64,000 nt of DNA from Micromonospora sp. R77 (lineage in GTDB: Bacteria > Actinomycetota > Actinomycetes > Mycobacteriales > Micromonosporaceae). The translations under genes and the position numbers were made by a program. Position 1 is the stretch's first letter. Each line of letters opens with the position of its first letter. Of the stretch, positions 1-7,752 are shown piece after piece. Where the stretch lies: contig NZ_JALDST010000001.1 in assembly GCF_022747945.1 (NCBI RefSeq), forward strand, positions 6,386,001 through 6,450,000, read 5' to 3'. The notes beneath the pieces are model-generated. The model was not told where the DNA came from. It ran no database searches and worked only from the letters and a program-made list of their open reading frames with translations.

Positions 1-2
1 GG

Positions 3-401
3 TGCGGCTGGATGGACGTGGACCTGGCGGCCTTTCCCGACGAGACGCCGGTCGACGAGGTGAAGAACCAGGGCAGCCAGTCCTTCCTGGGGTTCCTGCG
101 CGGGCTCACGCCCGACCGGGAGTGGACCGTCGGCGACGTGAAGTATCTGATCTCCCGCCCCCGCCGGGCCCGCCGCAACGCGCCGGTCACCCTCTTCGGC
201 ACCGCCGAGGAGGTCGCCGATCGGATGGAGCAGTGGCGCGACGTGGCGGGCGTGGACGGGTTCAACCTGATCCCGTGCCCGCCGACCGGCGGCGTCGACG
301 ACATCTGCGACCTGCTCGTCCCGGAGTTGCAGCGGCGGGGGATGTTCCGTACCGCGTACCGGCCCGGCGAGACGCTGCGGGAGCGTTACTTCGCGGCGTA
401 G
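3..401 (+). CDS. LLM-class flavin-dependent monooxygenase (NtaA/SnaA/DszA type), C-terminal part
   Basis: The gene is cut by the window edge; the frame is already open at base 3 and only about 130 C-terminal residues are present. The tail (GVDGFNLIPCP near residue 83, then VPELQRRGMFRTAY and LRERYF) is the typical ending of NtaA/SnaA/DszA-family luciferase-like monooxygenases, which use reduced FMN from a partner reductase to oxidise small organic substrates. The substrate cannot be read from this fragment. It ends tail-to-tail with the next gene, overlapping it by 16 bases. Confidence 0.8.
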   Translation, partial: CGWMDVDLAAFPDETPVDEVKNQGSQSFLGFLRGLTPDREWTVGDVKYLISRPRRARRNAPVTLFGTAEEVADRMEQWRDVAGVDGFNLIPCPPTGGVDDICDLLVPELQRRGMFRTAYRPGETLRERYFAA

Positions 402-1429
402 GCGCGTACCTGTTCGACCAGCCGGACCCGGTCGGCGTGCGTGCGGGCGATCGGCGTCACGTGCAGGGTCGTGACGCCGGCCGCCGCGCACGCCGCCACC
501 CGGTCGGCCACCCAGCCGGCCGGACCGATCAGGCAGGTGGCGGCCACCAGTTCCTCCGGGACCGCCGCGGCCGCCTCGTCCCGGCGGCCGGCCAGGTAGA
601 GCTCCTGCACGGTGGCCGCCGCCTCGGCGAAGCCGTACCGGACGGCCAGCCGGTTGTAGAAGTTGCGGTTCCGCGCCCCCATCCCGCCCAGGTAGAGGGC
701 CAGCTCCCGGCGGGCGATCCGGCGCAGGTGCCGCACGTCGTCGCCGATCGCGAGCGGCATCCGCACCGCGACGTCCAGCGGCGGCAGCGCCGGGTCCCGG
801 CGGGCCAGGCCGGCGGCCAGCGGCCCGCCCCAGACGGCGTCGGCCTGCTCCGGTACGAAGAAGGCCGGCTGCCAACCCTCCGCCGCCTCGGCGGCCAGCT
901 CCACGTTGCGCGGGCCGATCGCGGCGAGGCTGATCGGGATCCGCTCCCGCACCGGCTTGTTGATCAGCTTCAGCGGCCGGGCCAGGCCGCTGCCCTGCCC
1001 CTCGGGCAGCGGGATCTGGTAGTGGCGGCCCCGGTAAACCACCGGTTCCCGGCGCCACACCATCCGGCAGATGTCGATGACCTCCCGGGTGCGCTCCACC
1101 GGCGCGTCGTACGGCACCCCGTGGAACCCCTCGATCACCTGTGGCCCGGAGGCGCCCAGCCCGAGTTCGAAGCGCCCGTCGGAGACGAAGTCCAGTCCGG
1201 CGGCGGTGGTGGCGATCAGCGTCGGGGTACGGGTGTAGAGCTGCATCACCGCCGAGGCGATGGTCAGCGTCCTGGTCCGGGCCGCGAGGTAGCCGAGCTG
1301 GCTGACCGCGTCGAAGGTGTACAGCTCGGCCACGGTCACCATGTCCAGCCCGGCCGCCTCGTAGTCGGCCAGCTCGTCGACCGACTCGCGGAAACCCTTC
1401 GTGTAGCTCAGCGCCATCCCGACCCGCAC
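386..1429 (-). CDS. LLM-class F420-dependent oxidoreductase
   Basis: A 347-residue protein of normal length for the bacterial luciferase-like TIM-barrel family. It starts MRVGMALSYTKG, carries the GRFELGLGASGPQVIEGFHG segment (about residues 86-105) and the VERTREVIDICRMVWR helix, all typical of the Rv3520c-like F420 branch. Family knowledge suggests hydride transfer with coenzyme F420 or FMN; the substrate is unknown. It is divergent from the Crp/Fnr regulator that precedes the peptide/protease cassette and shares its roughly 100-bp promoter region, so a role with that cassette is possible but unproven. Confidence 0.85.
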   Translation of the reverse strand: MRVGMALSYTKGFRESVDELADYEAAGLDMVTVAELYTFDAVSQLGYLAARTRTLTIASAVMQLYTRTPTLIATTAAGLDFVSDGRFELGLGASGPQVIEGFHGVPYDAPVERTREVIDICRMVWRREPVVYRGRHYQIPLPEGQGSGLARPLKLINKPVRERIPISLAAIGPRNVELAAEAAEGWQPAFFVPEQADAVWGGPLAAGLARRDPALPPLDVAVRMPLAIGDDVRHLRRIARRELALYLGGMGARNRNFYNRLAVRYGFAEAAATVQELYLAGRRDEAAAAVPEELVAATCLIGPAGWVADRVAACAAAGVTTLHVTPIARTHADRVRLVEQVRAYAAK

Positions 1430-1533
1430 GACTATCTCCTCGTCTTCACTGGTCTTTACTTGCCTTCGCTAGTATCCCTGACGATGATGTGATTTCCTCC
1501 ACGTGTGTCGTGGCGGGCGGAAGGTGGGCCGAC

Positions 1534-2211
1534 GTGACACAAGCCGAGCCGCTGTCGAGGACCCGCGTCGCGGACCTCACGGCGCTGGCCGGGCGGCTGC
1601 CCGGCACCTCGCTGATCGAGCTGTCCCGCAACGACCACGTCTATCGCGGCGGATCGCCCGACCCGCACGTCTACGTGGTCGAGCGGGGCCAGGTGAAGAC
1701 CCAGCTGGTCGCCGCGAGCGGCAAACGCTGCCTGCTCTCGGTGCACGTCACCGGTGACCTGTTCGGCGAGACGGCGCTGCTCGGGCTGGAGCGCCTGGAG
1801 ACCGCCATCGCGTTGACCCGTACGGTGCTGCGGCGCATCCCGGCGGCCTCGGCCGCCGCCGTGCTGGCCGCCGACGGCTCCCCGGACGCCCTGGCGCGTC
1901 ACCTCAGCATCCGCCTGCAGCACCAGCAGAAGGTGGTGGCGGACATGGTGACGATGGCCAGCGAGCTGCGCCTGGCCGTACGTCTGCAGGACCTGGCCCG
2001 GCGCTTCGGCCGGCCCGGCCCGGCCGGCACCCGGGTGGACATCGCCTTCACCCAGGAGGACCTGTCCGAGATGGTCGGCACCACCCGGACCCGAATCGGC
2101 CAGTTCCTCAAGAGATTCCGCGAACTGGAAATGGTGGAATTCGCCCCTCGCTCGCATGTGACGGTGCACGAAGAGCGACTTTCCGCATGGATCGAAACCG
2201 CAACGCTTTGA
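1534..2211 (+). CDS. Crp/Fnr family transcriptional regulator
   Basis: A 225-residue regulator. The N-terminal cyclic-nucleotide-binding-like barrel is recognisable (VYVVERGQVKTQLV, VTGDLFGETALLG), followed by a long dimer helix and a C-terminal winged helix with recognition segment FTQEDLSEMVGTTRTRIGQF (about residues 177-196). No Fnr-type cysteine cluster is visible, so direct oxygen sensing through an Fe-S cluster is unlikely. GTG at 1534 is preferred because a purine-rich GGCGGAAGG lies upstream; an in-frame ATG at 1489 would add 15 residues. It lies immediately upstream of the 25-residue peptide gene and is the obvious candidate regulator of the peptide and protease. Confidence 0.87.
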   Translation: MTQAEPLSRTRVADLTALAGRLPGTSLIELSRNDHVYRGGSPDPHVYVVERGQVKTQLVAASGKRCLLSVHVTGDLFGETALLGLERLETAIALTRTVLRRIPAASAAAVLAADGSPDALARHLSIRLQHQQKVVADMVTMASELRLAVRLQDLARRFGRPGPAGTRVDIAFTQEDLSEMVGTTRTRIGQFLKRFRELEMVEFAPRSHVTVHEERLSAWIETATL

Positions 2212-2229
2212 CTGCTCATTAGTGAGCAG
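2212..2229. promoter_or_regulatory. 7-4-7 perfect inverted repeat between regulator and peptide gene
   Basis: CTGCTCA-TTAG-TGAGCAG begins directly after the stop codon of the Crp/Fnr gene and ends 62 bases before the peptide ATG. The 18-bp symmetry and central spacing are similar in size to a Crp/Fnr-family operator, so it could be an autoregulatory or peptide-gene operator. It could also be a weak terminator hairpin for the regulator gene; the stem is only 7 bp and no T-run follows. Confidence 0.45.
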
Positions 2230-2291
2230 ACCGCCGGGCGTCCGACGGTGGAGGATGTGTCCAACGAACTCACCCCGTTGGGAGGGAAACC

Positions 2292-2369
2292 ATGAAGAAG
2301 CTCGTTGTGCGCAAGCTGGAGGACATCAAGACCAGCGCGAACGCGGACTGCGTTCCGTCGGCCGCCTGA
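2292..2369 (+). CDS. 25-residue candidate precursor peptide (RiPP-like)
   Basis: A tiny gene below usual ORF cut-offs. It has a very strong ribosome site (GGGAGGG, 4-5 bases before ATG) and encodes MKKLVVRKLEDIKTSA followed by NADCVPSAA. The charged N-terminal part resembles a RiPP leader, and the last nine residues, with one Cys plus Ser and Pro, could be a core. It sits between a Crp/Fnr regulator and a PqqD-like/M50 membrane protease, with a strong stem-loop right behind it, as often seen when a precursor must be made in excess over its enzymes. The product and its modification are unknown. It could also be a regulatory leader peptide. Confidence 0.6.
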   Translation: MKKLVVRKLEDIKTSANADCVPSAA

Positions 2370-2386
2370 CACAGGGCCGGATGATC

Positions 2387-2419
2387 GGCGGGAACCGGCG
2401 CGAGTCGTCGGTTCCCGCC
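2387..2419 (+). terminator. Stem-loop between peptide and protease genes (attenuator-like)
   Basis: The arms at 2387-2400 and 2406-2419 pair over 14 bp with a single G-U and a 5-base loop; the core GGCGGGAACC / GGTTCCCGCC is perfect. It starts 18 bases after the peptide stop codon and ends 42 bases before the protease ATG. No U-run follows, so partial termination or mRNA stabilisation is more likely than complete termination. Confidence 0.7.
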
Positions 2420-2461
2420 GAGCGTCGTATGCACCCGAAAAAAAATGGAAGGAATCGCGCC

Positions 2462-3742
2462 ATGGCCGCTAATACGGCTGAGTCCGTCGTCACCGTCCGC
2501 CCGTTCGTGTCGACCGTGGACGGCGCGGAGGTCATCATCGGCGACACCGACCGCAAGGTCTTTCTCGCCATTCCGGCCGAAGGGCTGGACATTCTGCACG
2601 CGCTCGCCGAGGGGCGGACCATCGGCGAGACGGCCGAACTCTTTGAACGCAAGCACGGGGAGAGCGCCGACGTCGAGGACTTCGTCGCGGTGCTGGCCGC
2701 CGAGGGCTTCGTCACCAGCGGCGACGAGCCTGCCGCCGCCGAACCGGCCCACGAACACTCGCATGCCGCGATCAAGCGGTGGAGCTTCGACTGGATCGCG
2801 CCGGAGACGGCCCGCCGGCTCACCGGCCCGGCCGTGATCCTGCCGGGCCTGGTGGTCATCCTGGCCGGGCTGGTGCTCGCGATCAGCGACCCGGGGATGC
2901 TGCCCGGTGCCCGGGCCCTGCTGTTCGAGGGCGGCAACTTCGCGGTGCTCACCGTCGTGAGCGTCACGATCGCCATGATCGGGCTGTCGCTGCACGAGTT
3001 CGCCCACGCCCTGGCAGCGCGCTCGGTGGGCGTCTCGGCGACCCTGGGCATCAGCAACCTGATGTACATCCTGGTGGCCCAGACCGACATCAGCGGCATC
3101 TGGCTGGCCTCCAAGCGCGCCCGCTACAAGGCATTCCTCGCCGGGTTCTTCGTGGACGCGTTCTTCGCCTCCCTTCTGATCAGTTTTCTCTACGCCAACC
3201 GGCACGGTGTCCTGCACTCGCCCAATTGGGCGATGCTGCTGGGCAGTGCCGCGCTGCTCACCTTCCTGGTCCGCATCGGATTCCAGTTCTTCTTCTATCT
3301 GCGTACCGATGTCTACTACGTGATCGCGGCGGCGCTGAACTGCCGCAACCTGATGTCCGACACCGAGCGTTTCCTGACCAACGGGATCAAGCGGTTGACC
3401 TTCCGCCGCGACAAGGTGGTCTCGCAGGCCGGCATTCCGCGCAAGGAGATGCGCAAGGTGCGGGTGTACGCCGGGTTCTGGGTGGTGGGCCGCATCTTCT
3501 CGCTGTTCGCCCTGGTGTTCACCATCCTGCCGGTGCTGTGGGTCTACGTCGAACAGTTCGTGCTGCTGGCGATGGACAAGCCGACCCGCTTCTCCTCGGC
3601 CGACTTCGCCACGGTGGCGGTGCTGGCGGCGCTGCTCAACGGCGGCGGCCTGGTGATGTGGGGTCGTAACCTCTGGCGCGGCTGGCAGCGCCGGCGGGCC
3701 GAGGACGCCAAGGCGCTCGCGCTGGGCACCGCGGCCGGCTGA
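2462..3742 (+). CDS. PqqD-like domain / M50-type zinc metalloprotease, membrane protein
   Basis: 426 residues. Residues about 10-85 form a small winged-helix-like module of PqqD character (VFLAIPAEGLDILHALAEG, then a helix and FVAVLAAEGFV), the fold used to bind RiPP leader peptides. A His-rich linker (HEHSH, about 98-102) follows, then at least six hydrophobic segments. HEFAH at 178-182 is the HExxH zinc motif of M50 intramembrane proteases, in a YydH/'putative peptide zinc metalloprotease' context. ATG 2462 is chosen for its GGAAGGA ribosome site; the open frame extends further upstream without coding character. Inferred role: recognise the upstream peptide and cleave, or help export, it at the membrane. 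Confidence 0.82.
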   Translation: MAANTAESVVTVRPFVSTVDGAEVIIGDTDRKVFLAIPAEGLDILHALAEGRTIGETAELFERKHGESADVEDFVAVLAAEGFVTSGDEPAAAEPAHEHSHAAIKRWSFDWIAPETARRLTGPAVILPGLVVILAGLVLAISDPGMLPGARALLFEGGNFAVLTVVSVTIAMIGLSLHEFAHALAARSVGVSATLGISNLMYILVAQTDISGIWLASKRARYKAFLAGFFVDAFFASLLISFLYANRHGVLHSPNWAMLLGSAALLTFLVRIGFQFFFYLRTDVYYVIAAALNCRNLMSDTERFLTNGIKRLTFRRDKVVSQAGIPRKEMRKVRVYAGFWVVGRIFSLFALVFTILPVLWVYVEQFVLLAMDKPTRFSSADFATVAVLAALLNGGGLVMWGRNLWRGWQRRRAEDAKALALGTAAG

Positions 3743-3755
3743 CCGACCGACCGTC

Positions 3756-3795
3756 CACTGATGCCGGGCCCCCGCGCGGGGGCCCGGCATCAGTG
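3756..3795. terminator. Bidirectional terminator, 40-base perfect palindrome
   Basis: A fully self-complementary sequence (half-arm CACTGATGCCGGGCCCCCGC) lies between the convergent ends of the M50 protease gene (stop at 3742) and the DUF427 gene (stop at 3800). The near-continuous 19-20 bp stem should terminate in both directions. Confidence 0.85.
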
Positions 3796-3799
3796 CGGT

Positions 3800-4531
3800 T
3801 CAGGACTCCTCGACCCGGACCCGGTCGTCGTAGAAGGCGATCAGCCCGGCGATCGCCGTCATTCCCGGCAACGGCTCCGGGTACGACCAGGCCACCTCGC
3901 TGCCCTCGTGGGCGAAGTACGAGGCCACCCCCTTGTACGGGCACCGGGTGCGGCTGTCCGTCGGGGTCAGCGCCGCCATGCGCACGTCGGCCGCCGGCAG
4001 GTAGTACCGGGTGGGCAGGCCGGTCTCGAACACCAGGACCGGTCGGGTCGAGTCGGCCAGCACGGTGTCCCCGGCGGAGACCACCACGTGCCGCGTGCTG
4101 GGCAGCGCGTCCACCCGGCTGAACGGGTCGCGCGGGTGGACGAACACCTGCTCGGACTCCTCGTACCACTCGTCCATGCCCCGGCCGTGCCACTCCTGCC
4201 AACCGAAACACACCAGGTCCGCGAGTACCTCGCCCGGATAGCTCCATGCCGCGTTCGGCACGGTCACCCCGTCGACGTGCAGGTCGTGGAAGGAACTGCC
4301 GGCACGGTTGCTGCCCCGGGGCGGCGCCACCGCCGGGCTCAGCGTCGCCCCCCGTACGTCCCGCCGGGGCACGGCGTAGAACGGCACCGGCATCCCGGGC
4401 TCCCAGACCAGCACCGCGTCGCGGGTGTCCACGACGGTACGGCCCGCCACGACCCCGCGGATCCACCGGGCGCTGGGCTCGTACGTCAGGACGTTCTCCG
4501 GTGGGGTGAAGCGGCGTACGGGCTCGAGCAT
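3800..4531 (-). CDS. DUF427 domain-containing protein (tandem)
   Basis: 243 residues containing two copies of the DUF427 beta-tent fold. Each half has the ARWIRGVVAGRTVVDT / VVVSAGDTVLADS start, an FYAVPRRDV or RYYLPAADV element and an AAWSYPG or VAWSYPEP end; TRCPYKGVASYF in the second half is a hallmark. The molecular function of the family is not established. ATG 4531 has AGGGGA five bases upstream; a GTG at 4546 would add five residues. It is transcribed divergently from the DUF4188 gene. Confidence 0.88.
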   Translation of the reverse strand: MLEPVRRFTPPENVLTYEPSARWIRGVVAGRTVVDTRDAVLVWEPGMPVPFYAVPRRDVRGATLSPAVAPPRGSNRAGSSFHDLHVDGVTVPNAAWSYPGEVLADLVCFGWQEWHGRGMDEWYEESEQVFVHPRDPFSRVDALPSTRHVVVSAGDTVLADSTRPVLVFETGLPTRYYLPAADVRMAALTPTDSRTRCPYKGVASYFAHEGSEVAWSYPEPLPGMTAIAGLIAFYDDRVRVEES

Positions 4532-4634
4532 GGCATCCCCTGTCACTCGTATGTACTAGTGTCCTCTGTTGTTTGCAGGACGTCTCCGATAGTGTCTGCC
4601 ATACACATGCTCCGTCGGAAGGGAAGTGCTCGAG

Positions 4635-5174
4635 ATGGGTGCTGGAGAGCCGGGACAACGGCCGCGCATGACCGCGGAGATCGAGGGTGACTTCGCCGTC
4701 TTCATCACCGGCATGCGGATCAACCGGTACTGGAAGATCCACAAGTGGTACCCGAACTTCCGCGACATGCGGAAGATCCTGATGGCGTTGTTCAGCAACC
4801 AGGAGGAGTACGGCGCGCTGTGCGCGCACCACGCGTGGACGAAGCGCGGGCCGATCCTGATCGGGTACTTCCGCAGCGTGGAGCAGCTGGAGAAGTTCGC
4901 CAACGACCCGAACCAGCCGCACGCCGAGGTGTGGGCCCGGTACTTCAAGCGGATGAAGGGCAATGGCGACGTGGGCGTCTGGCACGAGACGTTCGTCGTC
5001 CGCTCCGGTGAGTACGAGTCGGTGTACGTCTACATGCCGCCCACCGGCCTGGCGATGGGCACCAGCCACGTACCGGTCGAACGCCGCGGCGACCTGGCCG
5101 CCGACCGACGCGCCACCGGCGCTCGCGCCGCCGCCGCTGCCGCCGCGAAGGCGGAGGTCGTGCAGGGGGATTGA
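4635..5174 (+). CDS. DUF4188 domain-containing protein
   Basis: 179 residues. The core FAVFITGMRINRYWKIHKW, FRDMRKILMALF and ...GPILIGYFRSVEQLEKFA is the DUF4188 family, distantly linked to alpha/beta-barrel monooxygenases. WHETFVV (about 118-124) carries the conserved His. The C-terminus is an Ala/Arg-rich low-complexity tail. The ATG at 4635 follows GGAAGGGA; an internal ATG at 4668 is an alternative. The enzymatic role is unknown. Confidence 0.82.
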   Translation: MGAGEPGQRPRMTAEIEGDFAVFITGMRINRYWKIHKWYPNFRDMRKILMALFSNQEEYGALCAHHAWTKRGPILIGYFRSVEQLEKFANDPNQPHAEVWARYFKRMKGNGDVGVWHETFVVRSGEYESVYVYMPPTGLAMGTSHVPVERRGDLAADRRATGARAAAAAAAKAEVVQGD

Positions 5175-5488
5175 TCCGACCGCACCCCCCCGCCGACGAA
5201 CTGCCGGGGCGGACCCCCGCGCCCATCGCCGGTCCGGGTCGGACGCCGCAGCTGCGTGGGGGTCCGGTGGAACACCCGGGTCGTCCAAGCCGGATCGCGT
5301 ATCCGACTGATCCCTGCCCGTGGCCCTGCGATGACGGCACGGCCTTCATGGAACCGACCGGGTAGACTCCGAAGTGCGGACACCTGTCCCGTTGCGTTAG
5401 CCGGACCGAGTCGCGGCAGCCGGACCGACCTGTCCGGTGGCGGCCCCGGCCCAACGGATCAAGCGACAGAAGCAGGAACGTGCCTCGG
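5175..5488. other. Non-coding stretch
   Basis: About 310 bases between the DUF4188 gene and a small membrane protein. Only shadow frames cross it. I see no strong dyad, tRNA or convincing coding frame; promoter elements for the following gene probably lie near its 3' end. Confidence 0.5.
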
Positions 5489-5899
5489 ATGAACGTGCGC
5501 CGGCTGGCGGCGGTCGACATGTACGGGACGGTGGGTGCCCGCTGGCGGCGCCGGATCGTCGTCGCGGAATTCATCGTCGGGGCCGTCGGTGGTGTCGGGC
5601 CGGGGCTGTGGATCATGCTCAGCTCACGCAGCCTCGGCTGGCAGGTCTCCGGCGCCTGGTTGGTCGGCATGGGCGTGAACTACCTACTGCTGGCGGGGCA
5701 CGCGGTGTCACTGTCGCGACCCGGCGCCCTGAATACGGAACTGGCCGGCGTCGATGTCCGTGCGGAACTGCGGTACTACGGACTGGCGCAGCTGTGGTTA
5801 GCGATCCCGCTCGCGGTGGCCCTGCTCGCGCTGCTCCAGCTCCGGCGGCCACCCCGGCGAGTCGAGCCCGGCACTGTTCCTCGAGAGCGCCACGACTGA
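5489..5899 (+). CDS. Hypothetical small membrane protein
   Basis: About 136 residues with three hydrophobic segments (AEFIVGAVGGVGPGLWIML; VSGAWLVGMGVNYLLLAG; AQLWLAIPLAVALLALLQL) and a basic N-terminus (RRLAAVDMYGTVGARWRRR). I do not assign a family. The start could be the ATG at 5489 or a GTG at 5480. It converges on the two-component system and shows no operon partner. Confidence 0.65.
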   Translation: MNVRRLAAVDMYGTVGARWRRRIVVAEFIVGAVGGVGPGLWIMLSSRSLGWQVSGAWLVGMGVNYLLLAGHAVSLSRPGALNTELAGVDVRAELRYYGLAQLWLAIPLAVALLALLQLRRPPRRVEPGTVPRERHD

Positions 5900-5962
5900 C
5901 GCGTCGACGGGGTGATGGTGGCCGTGCTGCGCCGGCCGAACGGTGGTCCGGTGGTCCCTGGT

Positions 5963-6592
5963 TCACCCGAGGCCGTTCTGGTGGGCGAGGATGACGGCTT
6001 GCACGCGGTCGCGTAGGCCGAGCTTGTTGAGTATCCGGCTGACGTGGGTCTTCACGGTTGCTTCGCTGATGACCAACGTGGTGGCGATTTCGGCGTTGGA
6101 CAGCCCGGTGGCGAGCAGGCGGAGGATGCCCGTCTCGCGGGGGGTGAGCGCGTCGAATCGCGGTATGACGGTGGGCCGGGCCAGGCTGGGCAGCGCCCGT
6201 CGGATCAACTGCCGGGTGACGGCCGGGTCCAGCAGTGCCTCACCGCCCGCCACGACGCGTACGGCGTGCACCAGTTGTTCGGGGGTTGTGTCCTTGAGCA
6301 GGAAGCCGCTCGCGCCTGCGGTCAGCGCGGCCGCCACGTGGTCGTCGCTGCCGAACGTGGTCAGGATCAGCACCTTCGTCGCGGGCAATTCACGGGTCGC
6401 GGCGATGCCGTCGAGCACCGGCATCTGAATGTCCATCAGGACGACGTCCGGGCGCAGCGCGGCCACCTGGCGGATCGCCGCCGTGCCGGTGTCGGCCTCG
6501 CCGACCACCTCGATGTCCGGCTGGGCGGACAGGATCATGCGGAACCCCTGCCGCATCAACGGCTGGTCGTCGACGATCAGGACCCGGATCAC
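5963..6592 (-). CDS. LuxR/NarL-family response regulator
   Basis: 209 residues. The receiver domain has the acidic pair (VDDQ), the phospho-acceptor Asp in VVLMDIQMP (about residue 53) and the Lys in FLLKD (about 105). The C-terminal LuxR helix-turn-helix reads LTPRETGILRLLATGLSNAEIA and then SEATVKTHVSRILNKLGLRDR. Its start overlaps the end of the histidine kinase gene by 4 bases, so the two form a translationally coupled two-component pair. Target genes are not evident. Confidence 0.95.
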   Translation of the reverse strand: MIRVLIVDDQPLMRQGFRMILSAQPDIEVVGEADTGTAAIRQVAALRPDVVLMDIQMPVLDGIAATRELPATKVLILTTFGSDDHVAAALTAGASGFLLKDTTPEQLVHAVRVVAGGEALLDPAVTRQLIRRALPSLARPTVIPRFDALTPRETGILRLLATGLSNAEIATTLVISEATVKTHVSRILNKLGLRDRVQAVILAHQNGLG

Positions 6593-7752
6593 GAGTGACC
6601 GTCCACGGTGAGCGTGGCCCGGACCGCGTACCCGCCGTCGGGGGCGGGCCCGGCGACGAAGCGGCCGCCGAACAATGCCACCCGCTGGCGCATACCAGCG
6701 TGCCCATGACCACCCGCCAGCTGGTGCGGTGTTGGCCGATGGGACTGCCCGGCGGCATTCGTGACGCGGATGTCGAGCACCCTTCCGCTGCGGGCCACCC
6801 GTACCTGGGTGGGAACCAGCCCGGCGTGCTTCACCACGTTGGTCAGCGCCTCCCGGATGATGCGGTACGCGGTCACCGACGCGGTGCGCGGCACCCCGAT
6901 ACCCGGGGACAGGTCCAGCTGGACCGGCAACCCGGATCGGCGTAGCTGTTCACACAGGGCCGGCGTCTCCTCCAGCGCCGGTGGCCGGCCGAACTGGTCG
7001 GTCGTGGACTCCTCGGCGACCGGTCGCAGCACGTCCACCATGCGGCGCATTTCGGTCATTGCTTCTTTTCCGCCCGCGACCATGCTGTCGAGCACGGGTC
7101 GGGTGAGGTGATCCTCAGGGAGCGACGAACGTACCGCGCCGGCCTGGACGACCAGCAGGCTGACATGATGGCCGATGGAGTCATGCAACTCCCGGGCGAT
7201 CCAGATCCGCTCGGCGAGGACAGCCTCGCGCGCCACCAGTGTCTGCTCCCGTTCCAGTTGGGCGGCCCGGGTCCGCAGGGCGCGGGCCACCTGCGCCCGG
7301 CCGTTGACATACAGACCGATCACGGCGGCGACGCCCAGGACGATGGCGGACTGCGTTACCGCACCCTCAGGTGATCCGCCACGGATGACTGCCGCCGTGG
7401 CCAGCAGGACCAGCGCCGTGGCGCCGGCGGCGACGACGCGCCGCCATCCGCCTCGGGTGGCGAGGGTGTAGACGGAGACCGCCGGGGCGATCGGGCCGGC
7501 GGCAGGATACTTCGCGGCGACGGTGACCAGGGCCGCGCAGACCGCTGTACCGAACACGACGACCAGCGGGATCCGGCGCCGTACCAGTAGCAGCGCGGCC
7601 GCGCCGAGGCCCGCACCCGCGATGACGGCAACACGGGGGAGCGGCGTACTGTGCCCCGCTTCGTCCCATGCCGTCGCCACGGCGACGGCACCCGCCGCGG
7701 CGGCGACCACGAGGTCGGCGCCACGGTCCGCTCGCCAGAAAGGTTCAGGCAT
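6589..7752 (-). CDS. NarL-type sensor histidine kinase
   Basis: About 387 residues. The N-terminus holds four or more membrane segments (DLVVAAAAGAVAVATAW; VAVIAGAGLGAAALLLV; LVVVFGTAVCAALVTVA; VVAAGATALVLLATAAV). The HisKA_3 box is IARELHDSIGHHVSLLVVQAG with the phosphorylated His, followed by a short HATPase_c domain (REALTNVVKHA; GGHGHAGMRQRVALFGG). It senses an unknown membrane or extracellular signal and phosphorylates the overlapping response regulator. The start is set at ATG 7752 (MPEPFW); the frame stays open to 7989 but lacks coding character there. Confidence 0.9.
   Translation of the reverse strand: MPEPFWRADRGADLVVAAAAGAVAVATAWDEAGHSTPLPRVAVIAGAGLGAAALLLVRRRIPLVVVFGTAVCAALVTVAAKYPAAGPIAPAVSVYTLATRGGWRRVVAAGATALVLLATAAVIRGGSPEGAVTQSAIVLGVAAVIGLYVNGRAQVARALRTRAAQLEREQTLVAREAVLAERIWIARELHDSIGHHVSLLVVQAGAVRSSLPEDHLTRPVLDSMVAGGKEAMTEMRRMVDVLRPVAEESTTDQFGRPPALEETPALCEQLRRSGLPVQLDLSPGIGVPRTASVTAYRIIREALTNVVKHAGLVPTQVRVARSGRVLDIRVTNAAGQSHRPTPHQLAGGHGHAGMRQRVALFGGRFVAGPAPDGGYAVRATLTVDGHS

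Noticed and set aside
2222..2461. 80-residue upstream extension of the M50 protease
   Set aside because: It reads through the peptide gene and hairpin in another frame, has no coding character, and ATG 2462 has a good ribosome site.
2462..3742. M50 protein as a sporulation (SpoIVFB) or RseP-type protease
   Set aside because: No PDZ or CBS domain; instead a PqqD-like N-terminal module and a peptide gene directly upstream.
2270..3790. Long minus-strand open frame of about 500 codons opposite the M50 protease gene
   Set aside because: Antisense shadow typical of GC-rich DNA; His/Gln/Arg/Gly-rich translation with no family, while the plus strand carries a clear protease.
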